Shown here: positions 26,758 through 36,270 of the stretch, piece after piece
How the letters are laid out: each line of letters opens with the position of its first letter
Position numbering within the stretch: position 1 is the stretch's first letter
NCBI GenBank assembly: GCA_023387985.1
Contig: JAEWHC010000009.1
Location: 310,001-374,000, forward strand
Length of the DNA: 64,000 nucleotides
Direction of reading: 5' to 3'
DNA from: Bacteroidota bacterium
GTDB taxonomy: Bacteria; Bacteroidota; Bacteroidia; Chitinophagales; Chitinophagaceae
The notes under the pieces: generated by a model
Told to the model about the DNA's origin: nothing
The model's database searches: none
Seen by the model: only the letters and a program-made list of their open reading frames with translations
Program-made: the position numbers and the translations under genes

Positions 26758-27103
26758 TCGCTGCAAAATTGATGTTTTTATTGTATTCCAGTCATTGCGG
26801 TGTGTTATTTGGCAGGCAAAAATTTGCTTCGGCATTGGCTTTTTCAGCTTGCCGGCTTCTCCATAACCAAAGGAGTTGCTTTTGTAAAATCACAGCTCCC
26901 CGGATGCTCTCCCATCAGTCCAAACAGGACTTAGAGGTTATGCCGGAAATTACGTCCTTAATAACATTACATTTTTTCATCAACAATTAGCCATTACTGA
27001 ATGACGAGGATATTATGATAAAATATTTGATTCAGGCATCGTCAGGCGAAGCGGGTAATATTCAAGAAAATGGTGTACTTATGCACTGAATAAAAATAAA
27101 GCT

Positions 27104-27490
27104 ATGAATCCGCAAAGCATTAAGACCGATAAAGCCCCTGCACCCATTGGGCCCTACAACCAGGCCGTGAAGGCAGGAAACATGGTTTTCGTCAGTGGGC
27201 AGATTGCCATAAACCCTGAAAACGGTGAACTCGAAACCGGCGATATCGAAACCGAAACGAACAGGGTAATGCAAAATCTAGGGGCGGTACTCGAAGCAGG
27301 CGGCAGCAGTTTCAACCGCGTGGTAAAAACCACCATTTTTTTGAGCGATATGGCCCTTTTCGGTACCGTAAATGAGATCTATGGTAAATATTTTGGGGAG
27401 CATTTTCCTGCACGGGAAACAGTGGCAGTAAAAACACTCCCCAAAAATGTAAATGTTGAGATCAGCGCAATTGCGGCAGTCTCAGCTTAA
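27104..27490 (+). CDS. ridA: RidA family reactive intermediate/imine deaminase
   Basis: Cytosolic trimeric enzyme that hydrolyses reactive 2-aminoacrylate-type enamines and imines released by PLP enzymes. The 128-residue length, the GPYNQAV start region, SGQIAINPENG, the catalytic Arg104 in FPARETVAVKTLPKNV and the end VEISAIA are typical. It converges with the M28 peptidase gene with only three bases between the stop codons. It stands alone on its strand; 268 bp upstream up to the probable tsaB frame start show nothing else that I can name. Confidence 0.95.
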   Translation: MNPQSIKTDKAPAPIGPYNQAVKAGNMVFVSGQIAINPENGELETGDIETETNRVMQNLGAVLEAGGSSFNRVVKTTIFLSDMALFGTVNEIYGKYFGEHFPARETVAVKTLPKNVNVEISAIAAVSA

Positions 27491-27493
27491 AGG

Positions 27494-28972
27494 TTACCGT
27501 GTCATATTTTCCAATGGCCTGTCACGCGACAGCAGCCCGGGCCGGTTTGCCATAAGCCAGGCTGTATAAAATACCAGTTGGCTTCTTTTGGCCAGCAGCG
27601 GGAAATTGATTTTGTCAACCGTATCGGTTGGCCGGTGGTAATCTTCATGAATACCATTGAAATAGAATATTGCCGGAACTCCTTTACGGGCGAAATTGTA
27701 ATGATCGCTGCGGAAATAGATCCTTTCAGGATCATCCGGTGCGTTGTATTTTGGATCGAGGGTCAATTTTACCATTGAGTTCGCCTGGGTTGTTATGCCT
27801 GCAAGCTCGCTGCTGATGCGGTTGTCTCCGATTACATATACATAATTTGCCGAATCTTTTTTGGAAGCAAAAATGGTGTCCACGCGGCCAATCATATCGA
27901 TATTGAGGTTCGCTGTTGTTTTTTCCAGCGGGAAAACAGGGTTTTCCGAATAAAAATGGCTTCCCCAAAGCCCCTTTTCCTCACCGCTCACCCAAAGAAA
28001 AACAACGCTTTTTTCAGGTCCTTGTTTCCGGGCTTTTGCTTCCTGGAAAGCCTTGGCAATTCCAAGGAGTCCTACGGTGCCGCTGCCATCGTCATCGGCT
28101 CCATAACTGATTACGTCACCACGCTTACCGGTATGGTCATAATGGGCAGAAAGCACTACGTATTCATCAGGATATTTTGTACCACGAATAATTCCTACCA
28201 CATTGTTGGCCCTTATATGGTTTGAAGATTCATTGTATTTCAATTCCACCTGGGCCGGAAAGGACCTGGTATCTGCGGGAGTTTCACCTCCTGCGATTTC
28301 CCTGGCCATGGCCGGGGAAATGAGCCAGCTGTTGGCCACCTGGCGTGTGGGATACTGGCTGGTACTCATACCGGAATTGCGCCATTCCCCATCATCGGTC
28401 ATTTCATTATTGCTTACCACCAAAATGGCGGAAGCACCACGGTTTAACAGCTCAAAAACAGGATTTGCCGAACGGCGACCACGCTGTTGCGCGGGTTGCT
28501 GCATCATGACCAGCCTGCCGGAAACATTCAACCGGTTATTGCGGAAAGCGGAATCTTCCGGGTTTATAAAAAGTACTTCTCCAAAGCGCATTTGGCTAGT
28601 GAAATTGTTTATATAAGGTTGAAAATCCTTACCAGCCAAAAAGTTTTTTCCATTGATGGCAATTGCCGCTTCCTGAACCGAATCCCGGAAAACCGGGAAA
28701 GGCATGAGGTACTGTCCATTATTCGCCGGCTCAACACCCAATTCCTGCAACTGGCTAACCAGGTATTCCGCTGCCCGGTGCTCACCTCGGGTGCCTGTTT
28801 CACGGCCTTCCATCTCGGGACCGGCGATCACCGATAAATGCCGGTGCATTTCCCCTGCAGTAATGGACTTTGCAAAGCGGCTTGCCTGTTTCAGATTGGG
28901 CTGGGCAAAAAGAGCAGTTCCGGCAAAAACAAAAACCAGGATGCTCAAAGCAGTTGTTGATATCTTTCTCAT
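27494..28972 (-). CDS. secreted M28 family metallopeptidase (aminopeptidase) with PA-like insert
   Basis: Co-catalytic zinc aminopeptidase acting in the envelope or outside. Signal peptide MRKISTTALSILVFVFAG ending LFAQ. A PA-like insert lies around residues 135-235 (GRLVMMQQPAQ, NRGASAILVVSNNE). Metal and catalytic residues in order: VLSAHYDHTG, YGADDDGSGTVGLL, WVSGEEKGLWGS (general base Glu and metal Glu), NIDMIGR, and HEDYHRPTDT (last metal His). 492 residues is normal for this group. An exact -7 element is four bases from the ATG. Substrate specificity is not readable. Confidence 0.92.
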   Translation of the reverse strand: MRKISTTALSILVFVFAGTALFAQPNLKQASRFAKSITAGEMHRHLSVIAGPEMEGRETGTRGEHRAAEYLVSQLQELGVEPANNGQYLMPFPVFRDSVQEAAIAINGKNFLAGKDFQPYINNFTSQMRFGEVLFINPEDSAFRNNRLNVSGRLVMMQQPAQQRGRRSANPVFELLNRGASAILVVSNNEMTDDGEWRNSGMSTSQYPTRQVANSWLISPAMAREIAGGETPADTRSFPAQVELKYNESSNHIRANNVVGIIRGTKYPDEYVVLSAHYDHTGKRGDVISYGADDDGSGTVGLLGIAKAFQEAKARKQGPEKSVVFLWVSGEEKGLWGSHFYSENPVFPLEKTTANLNIDMIGRVDTIFASKKDSANYVYVIGDNRISSELAGITTQANSMVKLTLDPKYNAPDDPERIYFRSDHYNFARKGVPAIFYFNGIHEDYHRPTDTVDKINFPLLAKRSQLVFYTAWLMANRPGLLSRDRPLENMTR

Positions 28973-28976
28973 TTTT

Positions 28977-28984
28977 CAAATATA
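28977..28984 (-). promoter_or_regulatory. -7 promoter element of the M28 peptidase (leaderless spacing)
   Basis: Exact TATATTTG with only four bases before the ATG; transcription would start at or within the start codon region. Confidence 0.45.
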
Positions 28985-29136
28985 GGCTAAGGCATGTTTG
29001 CATGCTGCTAAGTGAATTTTTTAAAAAGTTAATCGCATAAAGAATTGGTAAATATTGATTTAATTTGTCGGTATTCTACCAATGAAATATTATCCCATAC
29101 GGCATTGCAGAACGTTCAAAAAAAAATTGCGCATAC

Positions 29137-32043
29137 ATGAAAATCAGGATATTGATTGTCGCCATGGCACTGGCGGTTTCTTCAGCAGGATTTGCTCAAA
29201 AATTCCAATGGGTCGACAGCGTTTTTAATTCACTCACCCCGGATGAGCGCATAGCGCAGCTTGTGGTTATGCGGGCAAGCTCACAGGATGGAAACGGAAA
29301 TCCCATAATGTATACCGATGCCATCTTGCGTGATGTTCAGCGGTATAATATTGGTGCCATCTGTCTTTTTCAGGGGACTCCGCAGCAGCATGCCGAACTG
29401 CTGAATGCCATGAACCCCATTGCCAGGACGCCCGTTATGGTTACCATTGATGCCGAATGGGGCCTGGGTATGCGGATGCGTGGAATTGAGAATTTTCCTT
29501 TTCAAATAACCCTGGGGGCTTTACCCGATGCTGAATTGGTTTACCGCATTGGAGCGGCCATGGGCGAACAGTGCCGCCGCATGAATATCCATGTAAATTA
29601 TGCGCCAACCATTGACATAAACAATAACCCGGCAAACCCGGTGATTGGCGCCCGCAGCTTTGGCGAAGACATGTACACGGTAGCCCGCTATGGAACCCGC
29701 ATCATGCAGGGAATGCAGGATAAAGGCATCATGGCCTGTGCCAAACATTTTCCCGGGCATGGCGATGTGAGTGTGGACAGTCATTATGATTTACCGCTGA
29801 TCAGGAAAAGCCTGCTGGAAATAGAAGCGCTTGAACTCTATCCGTTCAAAGAGTTGTTTGCAAACGGTGTGGCCAGTGTAATGGTGGCGCATCTCGCGAT
29901 ACCGGCGATTGATTCTACACCCAACCTTCCTACAAGTCTGTCACACAATGCCGTAACAGGCCTCATGCGCAATAAAATGGGATATGAAGGCCTCATCTTC
30001 ACCGATGCGCTGGAAATGCAGGGCGTCGCAAAATTTTTCAAAGGCGGCGCGGCTGCTGTAGAAAGCCTGATCGCTGGAAATGATATGCTCTGTCTGCCTG
30101 GAAGTGTGCAGGTAGTGATTGATGCGGTGAATAAGGCCATAGCAGAAGGAAGGTTGAGCCGTGAAGAAGTGGATGAAAAATGCCGGCGGGTTTTGGCTTC
30201 CAAATATGATTATGTACTTGGCAAAACCGGCCCTGTGGAACTGGCAAACCTGAATGCCGACCTTAACAAAAATGTGAGTGGTCTGCGAACGGAAGTAGCG
30301 CGACAGGCACTTACCGTGGTGAAAGGTGATCCTGAGCAGAAACATTTGTTTGGGCGAGAACGAATCGCCTATGTTGCCGTTTCGCGCAAGGGCGAAAATA
30401 CCCTGGGCGGATTGATGCAAAAAGCCGGGGCAAGGGTTTATCATCTTGCCCATAATGCCTCTGCCGGCGATGCAGAAGCCTTGATCAACAGCCTGAATTC
30501 CTCCAACTACCAGAAAGTGATCTTCGGGCTGCATGATGTGGCAAGAGGCCCGAATAATTTTTACGGTGTAGGAAAGCCTGTCATCGATTTTCTTCAGAAA
30601 GCCGGCGAGATCAAACCCGCCTCTTCGCTCATGATCTTTGGCAATCCGTATATGCTTGCGCATGTGGATACTGCGGCATTCGATCAGCAGGTGATCTGTT
30701 ATGAAGACGATCCCATTTTTCAAGCCGAAGCTTTCAACTGGCTGAAAGGTTTATATAGTGCTGCAGGCAAATTGCCGGTAACTGCCGGCAGCCATAAATA
30801 CGGAACAGGACTGACCGCCAATAATATGGCTGTGGTAAGCGGCCTCTTTGAAACCGGAATGAATGCCGAAAATCTTAAGAAGATTGATGCCATCGCCGAA
30901 GAAGCCATCCGGGAAAGGGCAACGCCCGGCATGGTGGTTTCTGTGATGCGCCATGGGCATCTTGCTTTTCAAAAAGCATACGGTTACCTGGATTATGAAC
31001 AAACCAAACCGGTTAATCCGAAGATTATTTATGACCTGGCAAGTGTGACCAAAACTTCCGCCACTACGGTTTCCCTTATGAAATTGTATGAAGAAGGTAA
31101 ACTCGATCTTCAGGCGCCCATCAGCAGGTATCTGCCCTGGCTCAATGGCAGCGATAAAGCTCCGCTAACCGTGGAGAACCTGTTGCTGCACCAGGCAGGT
31201 ATGGTGTCTTTTATACCGTTTTACCGCGCTGCGGTAAATGCCGGGGGTGTGCCTTACCGCAATATCTTTTCACCCACCAAAAGTGAAGACTTCCCGGTTG
31301 ATGTTACGGATCAACTCTATATGAGGGAAAGCTGGATAGATACCATGTACCAGACCATCCGGAAGAGCCCGGTAAAAACGGATGCGGCCACCTATGTTTA
31401 TAGTGATAATGATTTTATCCTGCTTGGCGATATTGTGGCCTCCATTTCCGGGCAGTCGCTGCCGGAATTTGCAAAAAAGAATTTCTACAATCCGCTCGGC
31501 ATGACCACAACTGATTTCCGGATTTTTGAACATTATCCCAACAGCAGCATTGCACCAACTGAGAATGAAAAAATATTCCGGCGGGGCCTGATCTGGGGAT
31601 ATGTACATGATCCGGGTGCGGCCATGTTTGACAATGTCGCCGGCCATGCCGGCTTATTCAGCAATTCGCCTGATTTGCTGAAACTTTACCAGATGTTGCT
31701 GAACGGCGGAACTTATGAAGGAAAGCGTTACTTAAAAAAAGAAACCATTGACCTGTTCACCAGCTACCAAACACCGATAAGCCGCCGGGGTCTTGGTTTC
31801 GACAAACCGGAAAAAGACAATTTATTGCGGGATGCTTCAAAGGCATATCCAGCTCAGTATGTTTCGCCAAAAACATTTGGCCATACCGGTTTTACCGGCA
31901 TTTCTGTTTGGGTAGATCCGGTTTATGATCTCATCTATATGTTTATGAGTAACCGGGTACATCCCGATGGCAGCAATAAACTGCTGACCATGAACATACG
32001 CAGCCGCATACATGATGTGATTTATGAAAGCATCGCCTTTTAA
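29137..32043 (+). CDS. GH3 beta-N-acetylglucosaminidase-like domain fused to a serine hydrolase (beta-lactamase/PBP4-like) domain
   Basis: A 968-residue secreted protein (signal peptide ending SAGFAQ). Residues about 25-370 are a NagZ-type GH3 catalytic domain with KHFPGHGD (203-210, the catalytic His/Asp dyad loop) and nucleophile D290 in IFTDALEMQG; a GH3 C-terminal-like domain follows (about 385-580). Residues about 610-968 are a serine hydrolase of the beta-lactamase/esterase superfamily with S636-V-T-K639, Y755-S-D757 and the HTG in FGHTGFTG. Both halves keep their catalytic residues. GH3 and serine hydrolase halves suggest cell-wall fragment processing; the fusion is known in Bacteroidota. 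It converges with DUF1015 with five bases between genes. Confidence 0.92.
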   Translation: MKIRILIVAMALAVSSAGFAQKFQWVDSVFNSLTPDERIAQLVVMRASSQDGNGNPIMYTDAILRDVQRYNIGAICLFQGTPQQHAELLNAMNPIARTPVMVTIDAEWGLGMRMRGIENFPFQITLGALPDAELVYRIGAAMGEQCRRMNIHVNYAPTIDINNNPANPVIGARSFGEDMYTVARYGTRIMQGMQDKGIMACAKHFPGHGDVSVDSHYDLPLIRKSLLEIEALELYPFKELFANGVASVMVAHLAIPAIDSTPNLPTSLSHNAVTGLMRNKMGYEGLIFTDALEMQGVAKFFKGGAAAVESLIAGNDMLCLPGSVQVVIDAVNKAIAEGRLSREEVDEKCRRVLASKYDYVLGKTGPVELANLNADLNKNVSGLRTEVARQALTVVKGDPEQKHLFGRERIAYVAVSRKGENTLGGLMQKAGARVYHLAHNASAGDAEALINSLNSSNYQKVIFGLHDVARGPNNFYGVGKPVIDFLQKAGEIKPASSLMIFGNPYMLAHVDTAAFDQQVICYEDDPIFQAEAFNWLKGLYSAAGKLPVTAGSHKYGTGLTANNMAVVSGLFETGMNAENLKKIDAIAEEAIRERATPGMVVSVMRHGHLAFQKAYGYLDYEQTKPVNPKIIYDLASVTKTSATTVSLMKLYEEGKLDLQAPISRYLPWLNGSDKAPLTVENLLLHQAGMVSFIPFYRAAVNAGGVPYRNIFSPTKSEDFPVDVTDQLYMRESWIDTMYQTIRKSPVKTDAATYVYSDNDFILLGDIVASISGQSLPEFAKKNFYNPLGMTTTDFRIFEHYPNSSIAPTENEKIFRRGLIWGYVHDPGAAMFDNVAGHAGLFSNSPDLLKLYQMLLNGGTYEGKRYLKKETIDLFTSYQTPISRRGLGFDKPEKDNLLRDASKAYPAQYVSPKTFGHTGFTGISVWVDPVYDLIYMFMSNRVHPDGSNKLLTMNIRSRIHDVIYESIAF

Positions 32044-32048
32044 GCGCC

Positions 32049-33287
32049 TTATTTTTTGATTACCTGGTAAGTTACCAATCCATCGCGAAGCTTGGGCTCA
32101 AACCAGGTGCTTTTAGGCGGCATCACCTCCCCCGCATCGGCAATGGCAAACAATTGATCAGGACGCACAGGGTAAAGCGCAAAAGCAGCAGCCATCTCAC
32201 CGCTGTCCACCCGCTTTTCCAAAGCATTTGTACCGCGTATGCCGCCAACAAAATCGATCCTTTCATCGGTTCGTTGGTCTTGAATGTTGAGCAATGGCGA
32301 CAGGATTTGACGGGAGAGTATGGAAATGTCCAGTGACTCTATCGGGTCATTTGGATCATAACTGCCAGGGCGTACTTTTAGCAGGTACCATTTTTTGTCA
32401 AGATAAAGGGTGAATTCATTTGGCTGCCCGGGCTTTGGATCTGAGGCCTCGGAAACATCAAACCTTTCGGCAAGCAACTGCAAAAATGCCCCGGGCGTAT
32501 GGCCGTTGAGATCGGTTACCAGACGGTTATAATCGAGGATGCGGATTTGATTGGAAGGAAACAGCGTGGTCAGGAAAAAATTGGTTTTTGCCGGGTTGCC
32601 ATGACCCGGAAAACTGTCCCGGGCCTTAAACGCACTTGCGGCACGGTGGTGGCCATCGGCAATATAGGTGGCCGGAACTTTCTCGGCAAACAGCCGTGTA
32701 AGCTCTTCAATGGTATCGTCTTTATTAACCACCCAAAGTTCATGGCGAATGCCATCTTCAGCAATAAAATCATAATTGGCCGAGCGGTTGCTGATCCAGT
32801 TCTCCACAATCTGATCGATTTCTTCTACAGCGCGGTATGTCATAAACACATTGCCGGTTTGTGCACCGGTAACTTCAATGTGGGTGATGCGGTCTTTCTC
32901 TTTTTCCGGCCTGGTGAATTCATGCTTTTTGATGCGGTTTTCTGCGTAGTCTTTCAGTGAAGAAAGGGCGACAAGCCCGGCCTGAACATGTTCACCCATG
33001 GTGAGCCGGTAGATATAATAACAGGGTTTGGTTTCTTTGAAGATCACGTTTCTGCCGAGGAAGACTTTCAGGTTGCTGAGGGCTGTCTGGTAAACTTCTG
33101 GATCATAGGCATCCACAGTATCCGGCAGGTCAATTTCACTGCGGGTGATGTGCAAAAAACTATTGGGCATACCCCTGACTTCTTCCTTTGCTTCTGCTCT
33201 CGTCATCACATCATAAGGGCGGCTCGCCACCTGTGCTGCGAGTGAAGGATCCGGACGTAGCGCTTTAAAAGGCCTGATGGTTATCAT
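32049..33287 (-). CDS. DUF1015 family protein
   Basis: A 412-residue cytosolic protein of DUF1015. The N-terminal ITIRPFKALRPDPSLA and RPYDVMT, the internal YIADGHHRAASA and the C-terminal PPKSTWFEPKLRDGLV are characteristic. Biochemical function is unknown. It lies 24 bp downstream of serC in the same direction, a pairing often seen in Bacteroidota next to serine biosynthesis genes, which hints at a link with serine or one-carbon metabolism; this is inference. Confidence 0.9.
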   Translation of the reverse strand: MITIRPFKALRPDPSLAAQVASRPYDVMTRAEAKEEVRGMPNSFLHITRSEIDLPDTVDAYDPEVYQTALSNLKVFLGRNVIFKETKPCYYIYRLTMGEHVQAGLVALSSLKDYAENRIKKHEFTRPEKEKDRITHIEVTGAQTGNVFMTYRAVEEIDQIVENWISNRSANYDFIAEDGIRHELWVVNKDDTIEELTRLFAEKVPATYIADGHHRAASAFKARDSFPGHGNPAKTNFFLTTLFPSNQIRILDYNRLVTDLNGHTPGAFLQLLAERFDVSEASDPKPGQPNEFTLYLDKKWYLLKVRPGSYDPNDPIESLDISILSRQILSPLLNIQDQRTDERIDFVGGIRGTNALEKRVDSGEMAAAFALYPVRPDQLFAIADAGEVMPPKSTWFEPKLRDGLVTYQVIKK

Positions 33288-33311
33288 AATTTTTTTTGTT
33301 TCGTTGAAGGT

Positions 33312-34385
33312 TTACCCGTGTTTTTCAGCAAAATGCTGCATTACGGAAGTTAATAATTCCACACTTTCCATGGGCAATGCGTTGTACAATGAAGCGCGGT
33401 AACCCCCTACACTGCGATGACCCTGTAAGGCAACGAGGTCCGCATCGGCACACAAACGGTCAAATTCAGGTTCCAGCGCTTTATCCGTAAGTTCCCAAAC
33501 CACATTCATTGTGCTGCGGCTGCTCACTTCGGTTTTGGGATCAAAAGCAGGCAGATCATCCAGTGTTTTATAAAGCAAAGCGGCCTTTGCATTGTTCGCC
33601 GGCTCAATGGCATCCACTCCACCCTTTGCCTTTAGCCAGCGCAGGGTGAGCAATACCACGTAAACCGCGAATACGGGGGGGGTGTTGACCATACTTCCGG
33701 CGGCTATATGCTTCTGATAATCCATCATGGTGGGCAGGATCCTGCCGGAATTGCCCAAAATACTTTTCCGAACGGCTACTAAGGTAACTCCCGCCGCCCC
33801 CAGGTTTTTTTGCGCTCCCGCATAGATAAGGTGAAAGCGGTTGAAATCCAGTTTCCGGCTGAGGATATCGCTGCTCATATCGCAGATTACCGGCACTGTA
33901 CATTCTGGCCATTCATGTTGTTGGGTGCCTTCAATGGTGTTGTTGCTGGTTATGTGGAAATAGGCGGCATCCGAAAGTACCCTGTATCCCGTGGGGACAT
34001 AAACATAATTTCTGTCTGCAGAACTTGCCAGCACTACTACGGTTCCGAAATTCCTGGCTTCTTGGATGGCCTTGGTTCCCCAGGTACCGGCATCTATATA
34101 AGCGGCTCTGCCATTTTGCGGCAAAATATTCATCGGGATTTGGAGGAACTGCATCGACGCACCGCCATGCAAAAACAACACTTCAAAATCGGCATCCAGA
34201 CCCATCAGTTCCCTCGCCAATGAACGGGCTTCATCCAGCACTGCCTCAAATAATGGCGTACGGTGACCGATTTCTAAAATAGAAAGGCCTGTATTGCCGT
34301 ATTCTATGCAAGCTTCGGCGGCTTTTTCAAATACTTCCCGGGGAAGTATACTGGGACCCGAGTTGAAATTGTGTTTCGCGATCAT
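33312..34385 (-). CDS. serC: phosphoserine aminotransferase
   Basis: PLP enzyme converting 3-phosphohydroxypyruvate and glutamate to phosphoserine (serine route, and the matching step in PLP synthesis). 357 residues, normal. HNFNSGPSILPREV at the N-terminus, the HGGASMQF phosphate-binding loop and the PLP lysine in YAGAQKNLGAAG are visible; the C-terminal end GYRASLYNALPMESVELL contains the substrate-phosphate Arg. First gene of a serC-DUF1015 operon. serA and serB are not in the window. Confidence 0.96.
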   Translation of the reverse strand: MIAKHNFNSGPSILPREVFEKAAEACIEYGNTGLSILEIGHRTPLFEAVLDEARSLARELMGLDADFEVLFLHGGASMQFLQIPMNILPQNGRAAYIDAGTWGTKAIQEARNFGTVVVLASSADRNYVYVPTGYRVLSDAAYFHITSNNTIEGTQQHEWPECTVPVICDMSSDILSRKLDFNRFHLIYAGAQKNLGAAGVTLVAVRKSILGNSGRILPTMMDYQKHIAAGSMVNTPPVFAVYVVLLTLRWLKAKGGVDAIEPANNAKAALLYKTLDDLPAFDPKTEVSSRSTMNVVWELTDKALEPEFDRLCADADLVALQGHRSVGGYRASLYNALPMESVELLTSVMQHFAEKHG

Positions 34386-34776
34386 GTTGCTGTTTGCCGT
34401 ATTTTAAATGGATTCAATTAACCCACCGCAGGTAACCCATGGCCTGAACTTTAAGCACAGATAATCCCAAACCGCCAGGAAGCCTTTAAAAAATGACAAT
34501 GGCAAATCTAATCCAAAACAGCATGGTTTTCAAGAAGACGTGAAATTTGCCGGCAAATCAAAATTTTAATAAGTGGGGTAGTGCTTTACATCGCTGAATG
34601 GCCAAAGTCCTTCTCTTCATTATGAACGACTATATGATGAACCCAGGAGGCTTCTTGAACAATAACCTCCCAGGCATTTGTGTAACGCCGCACCATTGTT
34701 TTTTCAACAGGAAACTAAAAATGCAGTACTATTGTCTTTTACCTGAAGCCCAACTTAAAACCGCCTTGCCGCGTTT
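34386..34776. promoter_or_regulatory. 391-bp divergent region between serC and putP, with palindrome
   Basis: No gene seen. It contains a perfect 14-bp palindrome ATTTGCCGGCAAAT at 34555-34568, placed where it could serve either gene, and a one-mismatch -7 element TACTATTG at 34727-34734 towards putP. A regulatory role is plausible but not shown. Confidence 0.3.
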
Positions 34777-36270
34777 ATGGATACCTACCAACTGATCGCC
34801 ATTGGCCTCTATATGCTGTTGATGCTGGCCATTGGATATTATTCCTACAAAAAATCGACTGCCAATTCCGAAGAATTCCTCCTGAGCGGCAGAAGAATGG
34901 GCCCTGTGGTCACTGCACTTTCCGCAGGTGCCGCGGATATGAGCGGTTGGCTGTTGATGGGGCTTCCGGGCGCGATGTATATGACCGGCCTGGCAAGCAG
35001 CTGGATCGCGATCGGATTGACCATGGGGGCATTGTTGAATTATGTGTTTGTTGCTCCACGATTGAGAATCTATACCGAGCGGGCAGAAAACGCCATTACC
35101 ATACCTGATTATTTTGAGAAACGCTTCAAAGACCATTCACGGCTGTTGCGTTTCATTTCCGCGGTGGTTATCCTGGTATTTTTCACGTTGTATACTTCTG
35201 CGGGGATGGTAGCCGGCGGCCGTCTTTTTGAATCTGCATTTGGAATGCCCTATATGGCGGGATTGATCGCCACAAGTTCGGTGGTGGTAGTCTATACTTT
35301 TATGGGTGGATTTATGGCGGTGAGCCTGACCGATTTTGTGCAGGGCACCATTATGGTCATTGCATTGGCTCTCGTACCGGCTGTGGTGTTTTTTAAACTC
35401 GGAGGTATTGAAAATACCTTTGAAATTATCCGATCGGTCGATCCCAAATACCTGGATTTGTTCCAGGGTACAAGTGTGATCAGTATTGCTTCATTAATGG
35501 CCTGGGGGCTGGGTTATTTCGGGCAACCGCATATCCTCGTCCGCTTTATGGCCATTGATCATGTACGCCAATTGAAGCAGGCCAGAAATGTTGGAATCAG
35601 CTGGATGATATTGACAGTGGGCGGCGCTTTACTGGTGGGTTTGGTAGGCATTGCCTGGATGAACCAATCCGGTCAGCAACTGGAAGATCCTGAAACCATT
35701 TTCATTCATTTTGCAAAATTTCTTTTTCATCCTTTTATTGCAGGTTTACTGTTGTCGGCAATTCTTGCGGCTATCATGAGTACCATCTCATCACAATTGC
35801 TGGTAACATCCAGCTCCGTGACGGAGGATTTTTACAAGGCCTTTATCCATAGAAAGGGCACACCCAGGGAGTACCTGCTGATCAGCCGCTTGTCGGTGCT
35901 GGTTGTGGCCATTATTTCTTTTTTGATCTCCCTCAGTCCAAAAGATACCATCCTTGATCTTGTTGGCCATGCCTGGGCAGGCTTCGGTTCGGCTTTTGGC
36001 CCGGTTATCCTGCTATCTTTATTGTGGAAACGAACTACCCGCAATGGCGCCATATGCGGTATGGTAGTTGGCGGACTCACCGTGCTGCTCTGGATATGGC
36101 TGGAGCATCCTTACCAGGAATGGTATGCCATGATCCCCGGATTTATTTTGTCTTTCATTGCCATTGTTGTCGTGTCACTGACCAGCAAAACGCCGGCCCA
36201 AGAAATCCTGAAAGAATTTCATGAAGTGGAAGAGGAACTGGCATTAAATTATACCTCAGACAAAAAATGA
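34777..36270 (+). CDS. putP: sodium/proline symporter
   Basis: Inner-membrane Na+-coupled L-proline importer of the SSS family with the LeuT fold and about 13 membrane segments in 497 residues. Signature GAADMSGWLLMGLPGAMY, the TM2 Na+ site region, and SAILAAIMSTISSQLLVTSS are close to characterised PutP. Used for proline catabolism or osmoprotection; no putA is adjacent. The stop codon directly abuts the stop codon of the convergent helicase gene (no spacer). Confidence 0.93.
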   Translation: MDTYQLIAIGLYMLLMLAIGYYSYKKSTANSEEFLLSGRRMGPVVTALSAGAADMSGWLLMGLPGAMYMTGLASSWIAIGLTMGALLNYVFVAPRLRIYTERAENAITIPDYFEKRFKDHSRLLRFISAVVILVFFTLYTSAGMVAGGRLFESAFGMPYMAGLIATSSVVVVYTFMGGFMAVSLTDFVQGTIMVIALALVPAVVFFKLGGIENTFEIIRSVDPKYLDLFQGTSVISIASLMAWGLGYFGQPHILVRFMAIDHVRQLKQARNVGISWMILTVGGALLVGLVGIAWMNQSGQQLEDPETIFIHFAKFLFHPFIAGLLLSAILAAIMSTISSQLLVTSSSVTEDFYKAFIHRKGTPREYLLISRLSVLVVAIISFLISLSPKDTILDLVGHAWAGFGSAFGPVILLSLLWKRTTRNGAICGMVVGGLTVLLWIWLEHPYQEWYAMIPGFILSFIAIVVVSLTSKTPAQEILKEFHEVEEELALNYTSDKK

